Positions 51,327 to 61,019 of a DNA stretch of 64,000 nt are shown in pieces (the stretch's first letter is position 1; each line of letters starts with the position of its first letter). The translations under genes and the position numbers were made by a program. Source of the stretch: Pelobacter sp. (lineage in GTDB: Bacteria; Desulfobacterota; Desulfuromonadia; Geobacterales; Pseudopelobacteraceae); NCBI GenBank assembly GCA_030824515.1, contig JAVBXN010000027.1, positions 1 through 64,000 on the forward strand. Direction: 5' to 3'. The notes beneath the pieces were generated by a model, which saw only the letters and a program-made list of their open reading frames with translations, was not told where the DNA came from and searched no databases.

Positions 51327-52715
51327 ATGCAGGATCTAAAAAACTTATCACAGAAAAGTCGCTTTCCAAACTTCAAACCTTTCAGCACAGGCAACCGCAA
51401 CAAACGACTGAATTCTAACTTCGAACCCAAAAGGTTCCGTCTGCCGTTTCCGGCCGGCAAGCAGCTCCGGAAACTGAAGCTTACGCTGATCTTTCTGGTC
51501 GTGGTTCTTGCGCTGACACCGGTTTGTCTTGCAACCCTACGGCATTCCAAAGCTCCCCTGCAACACATCGGCGGATTGTTCACGTCACTGACGGAGTCTA
51601 CACCAAAGCCGGTCGAGGCGGCCAAACAGCCAAGGGGGCAAAGTACCTTTGCACTTGCCGGCAGCTTGCTCGAAAATGCCGAGATGAACGGCGACCAGCT
51701 GACTGCCAGAACATCCGAAGGCCTGTTGTTGAACTACACGGTACAGGGTGGGTTGCAGAAAAGAGTACATGACTTCCTGGCCAAAAACCAGGTGCCCTAT
51801 GGTGTGTTTGTGGCGATTGAACCGTCTACCGGGCGGATTCTGGGCATGACATCCTATTCAGCGGTGGACCCGTCCTGGACAAGGAGTTCGGCGTACGGGC
51901 TGTATCCGATGGCGTCCCTCTTCAAAATCATAACGGCCTCCGCGGCGTTGGAGAGCCGCAAAATTACTCCTGATTCAGTGGTGGAATTTCGCGGAGGGTC
52001 CACTTCGGAAACACCACGGTATTGGGAAATCAGCCCGCGTGGCAAAAACAATAGGCTGGATGTTACCTATGCCATGGGAAAATCAATCAATCCGGTTTAC
52101 GGGCGAATCGCTTCCGACATTGCCGGTAAAACGTCAGTGATGGAAAGCGTGTCGCGCTTTGGATTCAACCAGGAGCTTCTCCCCGAAACTCCCGCCAAGC
52201 CGAGCCAGGCATCCGAGCCTCAAAGCAATAATGACCTGATGCTGATGGGAGCCGGACTCGACCATGATGTGAAAATATCTCCGCTGCATGCCGCTGTTAT
52301 CATGTCGGCCATTGCCAATGGCGGGCGGATGATGGCGCCGGTTCTGACCAGCAGTGTCTCCGATGACAAGGGGCGGCAGAAGGAAGTCTTTGCACCTAGG
52401 GAGATCCGACGTCTGGTCTCGCCTGAAACGGCATCCTCGCTGACACGGATGCTTTCGAGCACGGTGCTGACCGGCACCTCGCGCAGAGCGTTTCACGACC
52501 GTCGCGGACGCCTGCTCCTGGATGTGTCGATAGCGGCAAAAACCGGATCGATCAACGGTGACGACCCCAAAGGTCACTATTCGTGGTTCGCGGCTTTTGC
52601 GCCAATGCAGAACCCGCGCATTGCGCTGGTGGCGCTGGTAATAAATCCTGATAAATGGAAAATCAAGGCATCACAGGTCGGCCAGCAGGCTTTGGAGGAG
52701 TTCTTCGAAAAGTAG
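51327..52715 (+). CDS. Penicillin-binding transpeptidase-domain protein
   Basis: The 462-residue protein has a basic N-terminus, one membrane helix (LKLTLIFLVVVLALTPVCLA near 55) and a transpeptidase domain at about 150-460. Active-site motifs are SLFK (in YPMASLFKIIT), SIN (AMGKSINPVYG) and KTGS (AAKTGSING). It lacks a glycosyltransferase domain and the PASTA or dimerisation domains of the large division PBPs. It would cross-link peptidoglycan or modify it in the periplasm. Confidence 0.88.
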   Translation: MQDLKNLSQKSRFPNFKPFSTGNRNKRLNSNFEPKRFRLPFPAGKQLRKLKLTLIFLVVVLALTPVCLATLRHSKAPLQHIGGLFTSLTESTPKPVEAAKQPRGQSTFALAGSLLENAEMNGDQLTARTSEGLLLNYTVQGGLQKRVHDFLAKNQVPYGVFVAIEPSTGRILGMTSYSAVDPSWTRSSAYGLYPMASLFKIITASAALESRKITPDSVVEFRGGSTSETPRYWEISPRGKNNRLDVTYAMGKSINPVYGRIASDIAGKTSVMESVSRFGFNQELLPETPAKPSQASEPQSNNDLMLMGAGLDHDVKISPLHAAVIMSAIANGGRMMAPVLTSSVSDDKGRQKEVFAPREIRRLVSPETASSLTRMLSSTVLTGTSRRAFHDRRGRLLLDVSIAAKTGSINGDDPKGHYSWFAAFAPMQNPRIALVALVINPDKWKIKASQVGQQALEEFFEK

Positions 52716-52723
52716 GCGTTTGC

Positions 52724-53467
52724 TCAGGTCCGCTGGCGGGGGGCACGGGGGGAATATGTCATCAGGCGCAGTTCACCGTCCAGCATTTCACCGTAGGTGT
52801 ATTGCCCCATCCAGTCTCCCAGTGAAAGCAGTGTAAATGGCCTGCCGTCCAGTTTTTCCAGCAGGGCCAGGTGGAAATGCCCGGCAACCAGGCCGTCGCA
52901 ACCAGGCATTTGTATCTGCCGGGCAAAATCAAGCAGGATTTTTCGGTAATCCCAACGGGCCTTTTTGACCTGATAAGCAGCCTGGCTGCGCTTTTGCAGA
53001 CGATTTTTTACCTTTAACGCCCATGCTGGCGGGAAATAGCCGACAGTGGAGGCAATCACGCGGGAACGGAGTATCTGGCGCAGCAGGCGATAGTAACGAT
53101 CATTTTTGTTGATCTGATCGCCATGACAGAGATAAAGTCGTTTGCCCTGCACGGTAACCATGGCGGGGCCACTGTGGATTTCGGCTCGCAAACGTTTGGA
53201 AAAGACCTCGCCCAGGTGGAAGTCGTGATTTCCTTCGAAATAAACCAGGCGGCATCCACTGGAAACCAGTCGCTCCAGTGAGTCAAGCACCTTATCGAAC
53301 TGCCGGAACGGGTTTGATGGGAATCCCACCCAGAAGTCAAACAGGTCTCCCATGATGTAGAGGGTATCGGTTTTGCCCTCCAGTTCATGCAGGAAGCCTT
53401 GCAACAGCAGATAGTTGTCGTCGGTCGGTGCTTTCAAATGAGCATCGGCCAGAAAAATGGATCGCAT
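52724..53467 (-). CDS. lpxH: UDP-2,3-diacylglucosamine hydrolase-type phosphoesterase (LpxH)
   Basis: The 247-residue calcineurin-like phosphoesterase has IFLADAHL (DXH), GDLFDFWVGFPSN, EGNHDFHLG and the final GHFHLALL. These match LpxH, which cleaves UDP-diacylglucosamine to lipid X in lipid A synthesis at the inner membrane face. The start at 53467 (MRSIFLADAHL) is preferred to 53494. It converges with the transpeptidase gene. Confidence 0.88.
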   Translation of the reverse strand: MRSIFLADAHLKAPTDDNYLLLQGFLHELEGKTDTLYIMGDLFDFWVGFPSNPFRQFDKVLDSLERLVSSGCRLVYFEGNHDFHLGEVFSKRLRAEIHSGPAMVTVQGKRLYLCHGDQINKNDRYYRLLRQILRSRVIASTVGYFPPAWALKVKNRLQKRSQAAYQVKKARWDYRKILLDFARQIQMPGCDGLVAGHFHLALLEKLDGRPFTLLSLGDWMGQYTYGEMLDGELRLMTYSPRAPRQRT

Positions 53468-53527
53468 GGAGCGGATTGTGCTTCGACAAACCACAAAAAG
53501 TCAACAAGAAGAAAAATGGAGAACGTA

Positions 53528-53983
53528 ATGGCCGGTGTGCACAGCGTAGAAATATCCTGGGAAGATCTGCTTTCCGCATTTACCAACGGAGAAGCGGACA
53601 GGATCTATTTTCTTGACCGATTTACAGGAGAGATTTTTTCCATATCCGACTTCGAGAATGACACGGAATTTCAGTCGCAGTTGGACAAAAATAGCGGGCG
53701 CTTTCTCGAAATTCCTCTTTTTGACTATCACACCGAACGCCAGATCATGTCCGGTTTTATTTCATCCATCGCAGACCCCGGCCTTAAAAATCTTCTGAGC
53801 GCTTCTCTGGCCGGTAAAAAACCCTACGGCAAAACTGAAGATATCCTCTCGTTCTATCCGGAAGAGGAAGAACGCCTGTTGCTGCTGAAAGACCAGTTCC
53901 TCTCCAGCAGGCTGAAAGTGTGGCTGGAAGAAAACAACCTCTTTACCGTTGACAGGACCACCCAGGGCCTGACGCACCCCTAG
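53528..53983 (+). CDS. UPF0158-family protein
   Basis: From ATG 53528 (GGAGA site) the 151-residue protein reads SWEDLLSAFTNGEADRIYFLDRFTGEI, FLEIPLFDYHTERQIMSGFI and WLEENNLF, the pattern of UPF0158 proteins. Function unknown. No signal peptide. It runs eight bases before the AI-2E transporter gene on the same strand. An upstream start was rejected for poor ribosome context. Confidence 0.8.
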   Translation: MAGVHSVEISWEDLLSAFTNGEADRIYFLDRFTGEIFSISDFENDTEFQSQLDKNSGRFLEIPLFDYHTERQIMSGFISSIADPGLKNLLSASLAGKKPYGKTEDILSFYPEEEERLLLLKDQFLSSRLKVWLEENNLFTVDRTTQGLTHP

Positions 53984-53991
53984 GAGGGGAA

Positions 53992-55053
53992 ATGGGGCAC
54001 GAACATCACAGCCATCTGCCGCGTAACGACTACGGCAAATTCATCGCCGTCATCCTTACGTTCTGCCTGCTGGCTGTCATCGGCTATGCCCTGCAGCATA
54101 CGATCTCCTGTTTCCTGCTCTCCTGGGTAATCGCATATCTGCTGGACCCGTTTCTGGTGCGCGCCGAAAACAACGGGATCAAACGCATCTACGCGCTGGG
54201 GCTTTTGTATGTGATCCTGGGCATACTGACGGTCTTCTTTCTGACCTTCATCGTACCGGCGATTACGATAAACTGGAACGCCTTCATCCGCGACCTGCCG
54301 CTCTATATCCAGAAGATCAAGCAGCTCGCCCTGGAATGGAAAGCGCGCCTTCCGGACCGCTACGGTTCCGAGGAAATCGACTGGCTGATCGAAAAGGCCA
54401 CCGGCAAGGTGGATACCGCCGCGGAAAAGGCCGGTAACTGGTTTTACGGTTTCGGAACCAGCATCTTTTTCAACCTGTTCAATATTGTCCTCTCCCCGAT
54501 CCTGGTTTTCTTCATGCTCTACTACAAGCAAACCGTAAAAGACACCATCTCGTCCTGGATTCCGGAGCACCGGCGCAATCTGATCCTCGGCATCGGCGAA
54601 GAGGTCAACAGCAGCATCGGCGGATACCTGCGCGGCCAGGTCGTGGTCTCGATCATAGTCGCGATACTGGCAATTATCGCGCTCTTCATCATCGACATTC
54701 CGCACCCCATCTTTTGCGGATTATTCGCCGGCGCCGCTTCAATCCTGCCGTTCATCGGCGTGCTGCTCGCCACGCTGCCGGCGCTGTTCTTCGCCTGGTT
54801 CAAATACCAGTCGATAGACGTACTTGGGCAGACCGGCATCGCCTTTGCCCTGATCTACTTCTTTGAGGGGTACATCATCAAACCGCTGGTCTTCAAGGAG
54901 GCGATGAATCTCAACCCGCTGATAACGATCATCATGGTCATGGCTCTGGGTGAGACTCTGGGGTTCTGGGGCATCCTGCTGGCGCTTCCGATCGCATCCG
55001 CCATCAAAATTACATGGGGGCACTTCGTCCATGGCGACTTCAAACACCACTGA
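53992..55053 (+). CDS. AI-2E family (PerM-like) permease
   Basis: The 353-residue membrane protein has about seven helices in the AI-2E/PerM layout: FIAVILTFCLLAVIGYALQH, LLSWVIAYLLDPF, GGYLRGQVVVSIIVAILAI, and a C-terminal pair FEGYIIKPLVFKEAMNLNPLITI. Members may move small molecules or ions; a role in signalling is not shown. Its end overlaps the copper ATPase start by 23 bases, so translation is probably coupled. Confidence 0.88.
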   Translation: MGHEHHSHLPRNDYGKFIAVILTFCLLAVIGYALQHTISCFLLSWVIAYLLDPFLVRAENNGIKRIYALGLLYVILGILTVFFLTFIVPAITINWNAFIRDLPLYIQKIKQLALEWKARLPDRYGSEEIDWLIEKATGKVDTAAEKAGNWFYGFGTSIFFNLFNIVLSPILVFFMLYYKQTVKDTISSWIPEHRRNLILGIGEEVNSSIGGYLRGQVVVSIIVAILAIIALFIIDIPHPIFCGLFAGAASILPFIGVLLATLPALFFAWFKYQSIDVLGQTGIAFALIYFFEGYIIKPLVFKEAMNLNPLITIIMVMALGETLGFWGILLALPIASAIKITWGHFVHGDFKHH

Positions 55054-57451
55054 TCCTGCTGCGACAAAAGAAACCTATTCCATCACCGGCATGTCCTGTG
55101 CCAATTGTGCCGCACGAATCGAAAAAGAGATCAAACTGCTGGATGGCGTGCTCAGCGCGGTTGTCAACTTTGCCACCGAAGAGCTGATCGTCAGCCTTGA
55201 CGAAACCATAATAAGCGGGGATGAGGTCACACGGAGAGTGGAAGAGCTGGGTTACGGCATCAGACGTCCCGAACCGCCGGGGGAGCTTACTTTCGGTGTG
55301 CGCGGTCTGCACTGTGCCTCATGCGTAAACACCCTGGAAAGCAAGCTGCTGGAAAACCCCGCCATTACTACCGCCATTGTCAATCTGGCCGCCGAAACAG
55401 GCTTTGTTCGTTTTGATCCGCAAAAGCTCACCCAGTCCGATATCCTTGCGATTGTCCATGCCGCCGGTTACACGCCGGTCGAGCTGCGCGAATCCGAAGC
55501 CGCTGTTGACGATGCGTTGCGCTCACAGCGCAACTGGCTGATCATATCGCTGGTCGCTGCCCTGCCGATCATGCTGACCATGGGCATGCACTCCAATCGG
55601 GCCGTGATGCAGCTGAACCTGCTGTTGGCCACCGCGCTGCAGTTCTCGGCCGGACTGGTCTTTTACCGCGGCGCCTGGAGCGCGCTCAAAAATGGCACTA
55701 CCAATATGGATGTGCTGGTGGCGCTGGGCACCTCCGCAGCCTATTTCTACTCACTGGCGGCCTACTTCGGACTGCTGGGCGCACACAGCGCGGTCTTTTT
55801 CGAGACATCTGCCATGCTGATCGCCTTCATCAGGCTGGGCAAATACCTTGAGGCGCGTGCCCGGGGCAAGGCCGGCGAGGCGCTCAAGAGCCTGCTGCAT
55901 CTGCAGGCCGACAAGGCGATTTTGGTGACCGAAACCGGCGAGAAAGAGGTGCCGGTCTCGGTGGTGCGGATCGGCGACATCGTGCTGGTGCGGGCCGGCG
56001 ACACGGTGCCGGTCGATGGAGAAGTGGTTGACGGCGGCGGCGCGGTTGACGAGAGCATGGTTACGGGTGAATCGCTGCCGGTATTGAAAAAAACGGGCGA
56101 CAGCGTCACCGGTTCCACCATCAGCACCAATGGCGTAATGCGGATTCGCGCCACCCGTATCGGCGAGGCCACCCTGCTGGCCCAGATTGTCAAGATGGTG
56201 CGGGAAGCGCAGGGGGACAAGGCGCCGATCCAGCGATTTGCCGACGCGGTATCGGCCTGGTTCGTGCCGTTGGTGCTGTTGTTGGCGCTGGGCACCTTCC
56301 TGGTCTGGTTCAACCTGCTCTCCAGCGACTTCCTGACCGCTTTCCGCTTTGCCATTGCCGTGGTCGTGATCGCCTGCCCCTGCGCCATGGGTCTGGCGAC
56401 GCCGACCGCGATCATGGTCGGCAGCGGCATTGCGCTGAAGCGGGGGATACTGGTCAAGAAGGGTTCGGCGCTGGAGATCATCTCGGGGCTGCAGGTGCTG
56501 CTGCTGGACAAGACCGGCACCCTGACAAGGGGGACGCCCGAGATGACCGACCTGGTTCCGGTGTCCCGTCACGTTGATCCGGAAAAGTTGCTGGAGTGTC
56601 TGGCCACCGCCGAAGCCTATTCCACCCATCCGCTGGCCCAGGCGGCGCTGGCAGCGGCACGCGAAGCCGGCATCGAGCCTGGTGAAGCCTCCGATTTTGA
56701 TGAGCGTGGCGGCTACGGCATCACCTGTTCCTATGGTGGTTACCGTTTGGCGGTTGGCAACGAGCGGCTGATGCAGGAAGATGGCATCGATCTGGCGCCG
56801 CTGGCAAAAAAAGTGGCCAGTTTGACCGTGGCCGGAAAATCGCTGGTATACGTGGCTGCCGGCAAAGCGCTGGTGGGTGTGGCCGCCTTCGCCGACACGC
56901 TCAAGCCCGGCTCGGCCGACGCCGTGGCCGAACTGCGCGGGATCGGCATCAGGACCTGCATGATCACCGGCGACCATGCCGATGTGGCCGCGGTAGTGGC
57001 GAAGCAGGCCGGCGTGGACAGTTTCGAGGCGGAAGTGCTGCCGGGGCGCAAGCAGGAAATCGTCAGGGAATACCAGGGGCGCGGCCTGATCACCGGTATG
57101 GTTGGCGACGGCATCAACGATGCTCCGGCCCTGGCCCTGGCCGACATCGGCATCGCCATTGGCGGCGGCACTGACGTGGCCAAGGAGACCGGCGACATCG
57201 TACTGATGCGTGACGACCTGCTGGACGTGGTGCGGGCGATCAGGATCGGGAGGGCCACCCTCACCAAGGTCAAGCAGAACCTCTTCTGGTCGCTGTTCTA
57301 CAACATCCTCGGTATCCCGGTGGCGGCCGGACTGCTGTCCGGCTACGGCATCACCCTCAGGCCGGAATACGCCGGGCTGGCAATGGCGTTTTCATCGGTT
57401 TCGGTGGTGCTGAACTCGATCATGCTGAAGAGGGTTGAGAAGCAGCTGTAG
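55031..57451 (+). CDS. copA: Copper-translocating P-type ATPase (CopA-like)
   Basis: The 806-residue P1B ATPase begins at ATG 55031 with two heavy-metal domains: GMSCANCAAR and GLHCASCVNT (both CXXC). Eight membrane segments surround the CPC ion site (VIACPCAMGLATP), the actuator TGES (MVTGESLPV), DKTGT phosphorylation site and GDGINDAPAL. The HP motif (STHPLAQA) is complete. It pumps Cu(I) out of the cytoplasm. Regulatory gene (CueR/CsoR) not seen here. The upstream extension in this frame lies in the permease gene and was rejected. Confidence 0.95.
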   Translation: MATSNTTDPAATKETYSITGMSCANCAARIEKEIKLLDGVLSAVVNFATEELIVSLDETIISGDEVTRRVEELGYGIRRPEPPGELTFGVRGLHCASCVNTLESKLLENPAITTAIVNLAAETGFVRFDPQKLTQSDILAIVHAAGYTPVELRESEAAVDDALRSQRNWLIISLVAALPIMLTMGMHSNRAVMQLNLLLATALQFSAGLVFYRGAWSALKNGTTNMDVLVALGTSAAYFYSLAAYFGLLGAHSAVFFETSAMLIAFIRLGKYLEARARGKAGEALKSLLHLQADKAILVTETGEKEVPVSVVRIGDIVLVRAGDTVPVDGEVVDGGGAVDESMVTGESLPVLKKTGDSVTGSTISTNGVMRIRATRIGEATLLAQIVKMVREAQGDKAPIQRFADAVSAWFVPLVLLLALGTFLVWFNLLSSDFLTAFRFAIAVVVIACPCAMGLATPTAIMVGSGIALKRGILVKKGSALEIISGLQVLLLDKTGTLTRGTPEMTDLVPVSRHVDPEKLLECLATAEAYSTHPLAQAALAAAREAGIEPGEASDFDERGGYGITCSYGGYRLAVGNERLMQEDGIDLAPLAKKVASLTVAGKSLVYVAAGKALVGVAAFADTLKPGSADAVAELRGIGIRTCMITGDHADVAAVVAKQAGVDSFEAEVLPGRKQEIVREYQGRGLITGMVGDGINDAPALALADIGIAIGGGTDVAKETGDIVLMRDDLLDVVRAIRIGRATLTKVKQNLFWSLFYNILGIPVAAGLLSGYGITLRPEYAGLAMAFSSVSVVLNSIMLKRVEKQL

Positions 57452-57494
57452 CAATTTACTAATTATTTATTTTAGCTGTGTCAGGAGGCGTTTC

Positions 57495-58070
57495 ATGAAA
57501 GTCACCGCATTCAACGGCAGTCCCCGCAAGGGGGGCAACACTTCGCAGCTGATCGGCCACGTTTTTTCCGCGCTCGAACAGGAAGGCATCGAGACCGAAC
57601 TGGTCCAGGTGGGGGGCGAGATGCTGCATGGCTGCATCGCCTGCTACCAGTGCTTTTCCCGCAAGGACAAACGTTGCGCGGTAATCGACGATATCGCCAA
57701 CGATTGTATCGGCAAGATGCTGGAATCGGACGGCATCATCATCGGTTCTCCGACCTATTTCGCTGCCCTGACTCCCGAAACCAAGGCGTTGATCGACCGT
57801 TGCGGCATGGTGTCGCGCGCCAACGGCGACATGTTCAAACGCAAGGCCGGCGCTGCGGTGGTGGCTGTGCGCCGGGCTGGAGCCATCAACGTGTTCGACA
57901 CCATCAATCATTTCTTCACGATCGGGCAGATGATCATTCCCGCCTCTAACTACTGGAATTTGGGGGTCGGCAGAAATATCGGTGATGTGAACCAGGACGA
58001 GGAAGGAATCCATACTATGCGGGTGCTGGGTGAAAACATGGCCTGGCTGCTGAAGAAGATTGCCGGGTAG
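57495..58070 (+). CDS. Flavodoxin-like / NADPH-dependent FMN reductase protein
   Basis: The 191-residue protein starts MKVTAFNGSPRKGGNT (FMN loop), then CIACYQCFSRKDKRC (four cysteines, iron-sulfur flavoprotein-like) and IIIGSPTYFAALTPETKALIDR. The C-terminal is GRNIGDVNQDEEGIHTM. Enzymes of this group use a 4Fe-4S and FMN to handle electrons. Start ATG 57495 has AGGAGG. Its paralogue at 1-522 lacks part of the Cys block. Electron partner unknown. Confidence 0.88.
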   Translation: MKVTAFNGSPRKGGNTSQLIGHVFSALEQEGIETELVQVGGEMLHGCIACYQCFSRKDKRCAVIDDIANDCIGKMLESDGIIIGSPTYFAALTPETKALIDRCGMVSRANGDMFKRKAGAAVVAVRRAGAINVFDTINHFFTIGQMIIPASNYWNLGVGRNIGDVNQDEEGIHTMRVLGENMAWLLKKIAG

Positions 58071-58141
58071 GGAAGAGTAGAAGGTCGGCTGGCAGAGTTG
58101 CCGCAGTATGGCATCTCCGCCAGCCAGTTTGTGTATGACAG

Positions 58142-58657
58142 CTACAGCAGGGCTTTAGCGGCTACGATCGCGGCCGCGTAATCCGGTTCGGCGGTGACTT
58201 CCGGAACGATCTGGATATAGCGGATCTTGTCGGCGGCGTCCAGAACAAAGACCGCGCGGGTCAAAAGCAACAGCTCCTTGATCAGTACGCCGTATGCAAG
58301 GCCAAAGGAGCGCTCACGATAATCGGAGAGCGTCACCACCTTGTCGATTCCGGCCGCTCCGCACCAGCGTTTCTGGGCAAAGGGGAGATCCTGGCTGATC
58401 GTCAGCACGACCACATCTCCCGGCAGATTTGCGGCTTCCTGGTTGAAGCGGCGGGTTTCGGTGTCGCAGACCGGAGTGTCCAGTGAAGGGACGGCGCTGA
58501 TGATCTTGACCTTTCCGGCGTAGGACGCCAGGGTGGTCGGCGCCAGGGCGTTGTCCACCACGGTAAATTCCGGGGCCGCATCCCCCACCTTGAGTTCCGG
58601 TCCCAGCAGGGTCATCGGGTTGCCTTTGAAAGTTATGATTCCACTTTTCTCACTCAT
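58142..58657 (-). CDS. tpx: Thiol peroxidase
   Basis: The 171-residue atypical 2-Cys peroxiredoxin has peroxidatic Cys in [15 protein letters not shown] and resolving Cys in [11 protein letters not shown], the Tpx spacing. It reduces hydrogen peroxide and alkyl peroxides with thioredoxin. Its start overlaps the stop of the NUDIX gene by four bases, so they share a transcript. Length and motifs are standard. Confidence 0.95.
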   Translation of the reverse strand: MSEKSGIITFKGNPMTLLGPELKVGDAAPEFTVVDNALAPTTLASYAGKVKIISAVPSLDTPVCDTETRRFNQEAANLPGDVVVLTISQDLPFAQKRWCGAAGIDKVVTLSDYRERSFGLAYGVLIKELLLLTRAVFVLDAADKIRYIQIVPEVTAEPDYAAAIVAAKALL

Positions 58658-59328
58658 GACAAATCCTCCTCGTTAAGTTCTAGTAATTTCGGCAGTGTAC
58701 AGCAATCTTCACTATTTGCAACTCCAAGATCAAGAAGATCGAGCAATTCAAGGAACTGCATCACCAGGCGATAGGTGATGCCCCAAAGTACCGGTTTGCC
58801 TTCTCCGGGAAGACGGATGGCGGGAACTTCAAAAGATCTGTCATCGAAAGCGACCGGCGACAGGTGGTGACGCCCACGATCACGCACATCCGAAAGCCTG
58901 ATCCAGAAAGCGTCGCTTACTTCCTCGCTCAACACCGGATCGGCGTTTTTATTGCCAATTCCGTACACGCAACAGGAAACCCACACCGGCAGATTGGTGC
59001 CGACGATATCGGACAGTCGGCCGAGATACCACTGCTCTTCCAGATCGATACCGATTTCTTCCCATGTTTCACGGCGCGCTGTCTGGCAGACCAGTTCGCC
59101 TTCTTCCCATTTGCCGCCGGGGAAGGCGATGTGTCCTGACCAGGGGTCCAGATGATGGGCTGCTCGTTGAATGAAGAGGATTTCCATGTCATCGGCCTGC
59201 TGTCGTATGATCAGGGCTACCGATGCGAGAGTCCGACCGTCTGTGTCCGGAATATCTTCGCAATCACGGGAAAGCAATGCTGCAATGTGCTTGAAATTGT
59301 AACTTTGTCGTATCTGTTCACTATCCAT
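58654..59328 (-). CDS. NUDIX hydrolase, CoA-type (Nudt7/YeaB-like)
   Basis: The 224-residue protein has [28 protein letters not shown], a complete Nudix box with the CoA-pyrophosphatase-like upstream block ([22 protein letters not shown]). The substrate is likely CoA or its derivatives, by family similarity. It is first in the operon with tpx. The ATG at 59328 starts [11 protein letters not shown]. The next 290 bases upstream have no gene. Confidence 0.88.
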   Translation of the reverse strand: MDSEQIRQSYNFKHIAALLSRDCEDIPDTDGRTLASVALIIRQQADDMEILFIQRAAHHLDPWSGHIAFPGGKWEEGELVCQTARRETWEEIGIDLEEQWYLGRLSDIVGTNLPVWVSCCVYGIGNKNADPVLSEEVSDAFWIRLSDVRDRGRHHLSPVAFDDRSFEVPAIRLPGEGKPVLWGITYRLVMQFLELLDLLDLGVANSEDCCTLPKLLELNEEDLS

Positions 59329-59657
59329 GTGTAAAATTATCCTGTAGGTATATTGCTTATATCCTTACCCCATCACTACGGATCGTCAAGGGAAAATTAT
59401 TGCCGTGTTTTCCTGGAATATCGGCACAGGATTTGCTGATTTATTTGCGGTTATTTATAGTTATTTTTAACTATTCCGGCGCAAAACCAGTAACCACCGT
59501 TGTTCTGTGTGTGCCCGAAGGTGTCGGGGCGGCCTGTTTACAGTTGCTTCCGGATATTTATTCAGTTATTTTGAGACATGTTTGCAAAAAAATGGTCCTT
59601 AGGCCGAACCGTTGAAATCTTATGCTCTTCAATCAGCCTGGGTGGTTAACTCATAAA
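59329..59657. other. Intergenic region before the M23 peptidase gene
   Basis: The 329 bases between divergent genes hold no convincing coding sequence. Short plus-strand frames here (59400-59615) have no family features. It should hold the promoters of both the tpx group and the peptidase. No clear -35/-10 pair was pinned. Confidence 0.4.
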
Positions 59658-60449
59658 ATGTCTAAAGGCAGATTCATTCAATTAGTGTTCTTGCTGTCAG
59701 TCGCGTTCTACGGTTTTGACTGTTCCGATGCTTCTGCAGAGAATGGCTTTTCATGGCCGATTTCCTGCGTGCCCGGAGTGGACTGCGCTGGCCGCCATTT
59801 CCGTATCGGTTATCCTGATGTTGCCGGAACCGGCCTCTCCTTTGCGTGCAGCAAGCCTGGTTATACCGGTCATCAGGGCACCGATATCGTTGTTTCCTCG
59901 GTTGACCAGGGAATCAAGGCCATGGCTGCCGCTGACGGCGTTGTGAGGTGGACCAGGGACGATCTGTTCGACCGTTGTCCGAATGATTCAGAGCACGAAT
60001 GTGATGAGCGGGAGAAGAGCCGGTTGTCCATCGGAGACAAAAGCGGCGCCACGCTTGGCTTCAATGCCGGAAATTTCGTTGTCCTGGAACACAGGATCGA
60101 TGACACTCGCTATCTGACGTTGTATGCCCATCTGCGCAAAGGTTCACTGAAAGTTGCTCCAGGGCAAAGAGTTTCGCGCTTGCAACCGCTTGGCGAAGTT
60201 GGAAGTTCCGGCAACTCGCAGATCCCGCATCTGCATTTCGGAGTTTACAAAGAGGAAGCCGGCATGTATCGCCCGGTTGATCCCTGGAAGGGGGCCTGCA
60301 ACACCAGCAGCGAAGGCCTGTGGGCTACCGCGGTGCCATACCGCACCGATGAACTTTTGTTGGCGCATCCAGATGGCAAGATTGTCAACGAATCCGGGGT
60401 TTATCTTCAGACGATCCAGCGCAGCAGGCCCAAAAACAGAATCTATTGA
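59658..60449 (+). CDS. M23 metallopeptidase (lysostaphin-like), exported
   Basis: From ATG 59658 the 263-residue protein has a signal peptide (LVFLLSVAFYGFDCSDASA) and one LytM/M23 domain: HQGTDIVV (first metal His/Asp), LTLYAHLRKG and PHLHFGVY (HXH). All zinc residues are present, so the enzyme probably cuts cell-wall peptides in the periplasm. Several Cys suggest disulfides. The alternative start at 59622 adds a poor leader. Confidence 0.85.
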   Translation: MSKGRFIQLVFLLSVAFYGFDCSDASAENGFSWPISCVPGVDCAGRHFRIGYPDVAGTGLSFACSKPGYTGHQGTDIVVSSVDQGIKAMAAADGVVRWTRDDLFDRCPNDSEHECDEREKSRLSIGDKSGATLGFNAGNFVVLEHRIDDTRYLTLYAHLRKGSLKVAPGQRVSRLQPLGEVGSSGNSQIPHLHFGVYKEEAGMYRPVDPWKGACNTSSEGLWATAVPYRTDELLLAHPDGKIVNESGVYLQTIQRSRPKNRIY

Positions 60450-60474
60450 TTATCATTCGACTTGAGAGGTATTG

Positions 60475-60690
60475 ATGCTGATTCCAATTATTACCACAAC
60501 AAGAGAACCTGATTCCGTCCCCCCGCATATCCTTGACAGGATGCTTGCCAGCGGAGAAATTCATGCATTTGAACGCTCCAGCGGCTGGGCCATGGTTGGT
60601 CGTGACCCGATCAGATCCGCCAACAGGCCGTTTCGCGGCGTGGAGCGTCGTCGTTCCGTCGCGTTTCACCAGACATCACTAGCCGCATAA
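60475..60690 (+). CDS. Small basic protein of unknown function (71 aa)
   Basis: The ATG at 60475 (or TTG one codon upstream) follows GAGAGGT. The sequence LIPIITTTREPDSVPPHILDRMLASGEIHAFERSSGWAMVG then a basic end (RSANRPFRGVERRRS) looks conserved in style; no known family was recognised. No signal. It follows the M23 gene by 25 bases. Confidence 0.55.
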   Translation: MLIPIITTTREPDSVPPHILDRMLASGEIHAFERSSGWAMVGRDPIRSANRPFRGVERRRSVAFHQTSLAA

Positions 60691-60788
60691 AAGCTGCGAT
60701 TTTTGTAACATCCGTATGTGACATTTATTGCACTGTTACGGCTTTTTCTGGTAATAGTCGGCATCGGCATTGCCGACAGGAGATCGCC

Positions 60789-61019
60789 ATGAAAATAGCC
60801 GTACTTGTTGCATTGATGTCAGCCTTGCTTCTAGCCGGATGTGCTTCCGGAGAAAAAAAGGCTTCGGAACTGCTGGAAACCGCCCGTTTTGAAGAAAAGC
60901 AGAATAACCGCGAGCATGCCACGAAGCTGTATAACGAGATAATCCGGAAGTATCCCACATCCCAGGCCTCCAGGGATGCCGCCGCACGCCTGGAAGAAAT
61001 CAAGCGAATCAAACCCTGA
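60789..61019 (+). CDS. Small lipoprotein with TPR-like helices
   Basis: The 76-residue protein has a lipobox (LLLAGC) after a short signal, then a TPR-like helical repeat: ELLETARFEEKQNNREHATKLYNEIIRKYPTSQASRDAAARL. It could tether a protein partner at the outer membrane. Its stop and the GT2 start share one base (TGATG), so they are coupled. Confidence 0.78.
   Translation: MKIAVLVALMSALLLAGCASGEKKASELLETARFEEKQNNREHATKLYNEIIRKYPTSQASRDAAARLEEIKRIKP

Noticed and set aside
55751..56977. Long minus-strand reading frame of 408 codons in copA
   Set aside because: It is an antisense shadow in a GC-rich gene: rich in His, Gly and Arg, with no start signal or family features, while copA itself is complete.
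59400..59615. Small plus-strand frame before the M23 gene
   Set aside because: No ribosome site or family features, and it is too close to the promoter regions of both flanking genes.
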